A stretch of DNA of 36,109 nucleotides, from contig CAJPVJ010000152.1 in assembly GCA_905397405.1 (NCBI GenBank), forward strand, positions 1 through 36,109, read 5' to 3'. The DNA is from Oppiella nova (taxonomy: Eukaryota > Arthropoda > Arachnida > Sarcoptiformes > Oppiidae). How positions within the stretch are numbered: the first letter of the stretch is position 1; every line of letters begins with the position of its first letter. The notes under the pieces are model-generated. The model was not told where the DNA came from and did not search any database. It saw nothing but the letters and a program-made list of their open reading frames with translations. Of this stretch, positions 33,919-36,109 are shown in pieces. Both the position numbers and the translations under genes were made by a program.

Positions 33919-34829
33919 TTTTTATATCTAATTCAATGACACCGGTAGCCAAAAGGGAAAGGCATATACAGTAACAATGTGTTTATGAAAGCGTATGAAA
34001 ATTGTCTTAAATTGTTAATCGAGTGTGAAATGAAAAATAGATTTTTCAGACTTTGGTTTTTCGCTGAATTTAAACCAATATTTGATATTAAATTACATAC
34101 AAATGGAATGACTTAAGGCTTACTGAGCACCGGGATCCGAGTGCGCCCACAGAATCAAATCGCTTTATTTCCTATTGAATGAAAATTATTTGCTTTTTAT
34201 GCCTTATTTCACAACACAATAAGGGCTTTACTGTTGTTTATATTTGCGATAAACATGTTATGCATTCTTAATACAGAATATTCTTTAGTCAGTTAGGAAT
34301 GACTGCAACTTAATCGTTGAATACCAGACACAACAGTCCATTAAGACAAACACATTAAACACATAAAATTCACCTAATTTTATGAAATAAGATTTAATAT
34401 TAATATTTATTGCATGACAAATGGATAGTGAAAGTAAAACATTGGTATTGATTTAGAAATAAGAATATTCTGTGTTTGTTATGTTAGAAAAACCTAAAGC
34501 AAAATGCATTATATTTTATACATGAGTTATACTTTTTGTGTGTATAGTATATAAGAAATTGATTTTAATTTATTATTTGCTATCAAATAGAGTTTCAGTC
34601 GAAAAAACAAAACCATTCATTTGCAATACAATAGAGAATTGATTTTTTTCTTACATTTTATGAGGTTTTCAATCGGAATATATCCACTCGTATATGTATT
34701 TTGTGGTTAAGTCCTACTCTACCGTTCAATTCATAGTATGTCAATGTATTTTGTGGGTAAATGATGGCTAAAATGTATTAACTAGATATTAGTGTATCGT
34801 ATGAATAAAAGATTGAGTTTTTTGCCATC

Positions 34830-34864
<35 letters not shown>
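33919..34864 (+). repeat. Right arm of the second inverted repeat
   Basis: Inverse of 28162-29104, starting TTTTTATATCTAATTCAATG and ending TTTTTTGCCATCATT(GA)n. The match stops abruptly at both ends: outside the arm, ACAGTTGG and CGTTTTAACTG have no counterpart at the left arm. About 97 percent identity by eye. No gene. Confidence 0.9.
34833..34864. repeat. (GA)16 microsatellite
   Basis: Outer terminus of the right arm, mirror of 28165-28190. Confidence 0.95.
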
Positions 34865-34865
<1 letters not shown>

Positions 34866-35156
34866 GTTTTAACTGTACTCATAAAATGATCAATCAATTC
34901 AAGTATTTCATCCCTTTTTATTTGACACAAGAATCATAAATTCTTGGCCAGAATTCATATCAAGCGCACAATAAAAAGTTCAGATGTTATGCAACTGTAT
35001 GCCAAAGAAAAGCACAAAAAAATTCTTACAGAATATTCTGTGTTTAGAAGATTTCGTTTGCTATTTAAATAAATAATAAATTTGACAAAAATATATTATT
35101 TTTCATATTAGATAAGAATTTGTGTGAATAAGTCGATGACTGAAAGTCTTTGATAT

Positions 35157-35160
<4 letters not shown>

Positions 35161-35192
<32 letters not shown>
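35161..35192. repeat. (TC)16 microsatellite
   Basis: Pure dinucleotide tract, about 120 bp after the palindrome at 35028. Confidence 0.95.
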
Positions 35193-35193
<1 letters not shown>

Positions 35194-35833
35194 ACATTAG
35201 TTTGTATTACATATAAAAACCTTTGTTTCTATACTAATATACAAAAGCTTTTAGACAATAATATCGTGCAATAAAAATAATAACACAAATAGCTAAACAT
35301 AAACATATTGTAATAAATTAGTCATAGCTTTCATTTCATTCATTCATTTGCAGGCATTTAAGGAATATTTCATAATATTTTGTTTTGTATAATAAATGAA
35401 ATTCTTTTGTATTATTATGTCTAACATATATTTAATAGATATAAAACTTAAATTATTATAATTAAAAATGTTATATTAAATTACATCATAAAATGCTTTT
35501 ATATTGAATTTTATTTCTATTATTACTATAAAATAGTATTTCTTTATTATTTGAATTTATATTTTTAGCAAATATTTTATTATTTAAACTATTAAAATAG
35601 ATTTATTGAAATTTTAGATATTTATACATTATATAAATTAATGTAGTACTGAGTGTAGTACTACTGAGAATGTAATACTGACATTAATCAGTATATTATT
35701 ATTTTATTTAATCCGTATAATAAACTAGTATGACAGTATGATACAATACGTTATAATGCCATTAACTTTTATTTTTTTTTGCAAAAATGAATATGTTTTA
35801 GGGTCTGCTAAATATTTTGCCTTTCAATTACAT

Positions 35834-35895
35834 TTGTGTGTGTGTGTGTGTGTGTGTGAGTGAGTGAGTGAGTGAGTGAGTGAGTGAGAGAGAGA
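35834..35895. repeat. Compound (TG)n(AGTG)n(GA)n microsatellite
   Basis: About 12 TG units, about seven tetranucleotide units, then a short GA tail. Confidence 0.95.
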
Positions 35896-36069
35896 AGTTA
35901 ACAAGAATATAGTAAAAATCTAATTAACATTAACAAAGTACTAATCTTTACCTATTTTTTATCTATCAATGCAATTAATTGGAGTGAAATGAGATATAAT
36001 TAGAAATATATAGTCGACTAAAAGGGATGAAAAGGTATACTAAAAAACTCTATTATATTCTGTGAGCAG

Positions 36070-36109
36070 TTTAACGACAAAAACTACACCTATTCTTATG
36101 GATCGGCAG
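36070..36109 (+). CDS. Possible exon start cut by the window edge
   Basis: After TGTGAGCAG the last 40 bases are open and balanced in composition, reading FNDKNYTYSYGSA in phase 0. The phase does not follow directly from the EB-like exon (phase 1), so it would belong to another gene or need an exon in between. Too short to name. Confidence 0.25.

Larger units (their letters stand above)
34865..36069. other. Noncoding AT-rich DNA
   Basis: No gene seen. Exact palindrome at 35028, a CT tract at 35161 and a compound TG/GAGT tract at 35834. Confidence 0.5.

Noticed and set aside
6552-35041. CRISPR array reading of the repeated 14-mer
   Set aside because: Spacing is irregular (tens of bases to kilobases), flanks are not spacer-like, and the DNA is eukaryotic.
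3196-35041. Calling the palindromes functional heat-shock elements outright
   Set aside because: Only two inverted nGAAn units are present, while strong elements usually have three or more, and copies are spread away from genes. Kept as a hypothesis only.
1-36109. tRNA or rRNA genes
   Set aside because: No convincing T-arm/B-box sequence with a foldable cloverleaf, and no rRNA-like conserved block was seen by eye on either strand.

Overview
The window is AT-rich, intron-bearing eukaryotic DNA. The genes are animal families: DEG/ENaC channels, a seven-TM chemoreceptor-like gene, an eIF2alpha-kinase-like kinase and an EB/EGF-like exon. Divergent DEG/ENaC channels, a fast-evolving chemoreceptor and many small DNA-transposon derivatives suggest an arthropod, plausibly a mite. 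That placement is inference; no rRNA or mitochondrial marker is present. Two single-base N gaps (9350, 23097), each flanked by duplicated sequence, show a draft assembly.

Layout. 1-1150 (minus): the 5' part of a protein kinase gene, interrupted by a hAT-like MITE and broken at its 5' side against a duplicated scrap of the DEG/ENaC gene. 1268-2120: coding-like remnants not recognised. 3004-5370 (plus): an intronless 788-aa DEG/ENaC ORF with two complete channel units in tandem. 5401-6007: a foldback MITE with TA target duplication, 30 bp after its stop. 6008-15957: a near-10-kb inverted repeat (arms about 3.3-3.4 kb, spacer about 3.2 kb) without credible genes. 17519-17908: a second hAT-like MITE. 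18508-19765: a chemoreceptor-like gene split by two frameshifts. 19766-28161: mostly AT-rich noncoding DNA with an assembly duplication and a third hAT-like MITE (26844-27278). 28162-34864: a second inverted repeat (arms about 940 bp, nearly identical) enclosing the C-terminal exons of a second DEG/ENaC gene and a phase 1-1 EB/EGF-like exon. The last 40 bases may begin another exon.

The strongest unexplained signal is a 14-bp perfect palindrome, ACAGAATATTCTGT. I count 16 exact copies plus at least 11 one-mismatch copies, including one in frame inside the two-unit channel gene. It occurs with many (GA)n/(CT)n tracts and two further recurring words, GCACCGGT and ATCCCTTTCC. The noncoding DNA looks built from a shared set of modules rather than random AT-rich sequence.

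The genes do not form a pathway. Two are membrane channels or channel fragments, one resembles a sensory receptor and one a stress kinase; their proximity looks like family expansion in a repeat-rich region. All pattern counts and alignments were made by eye.
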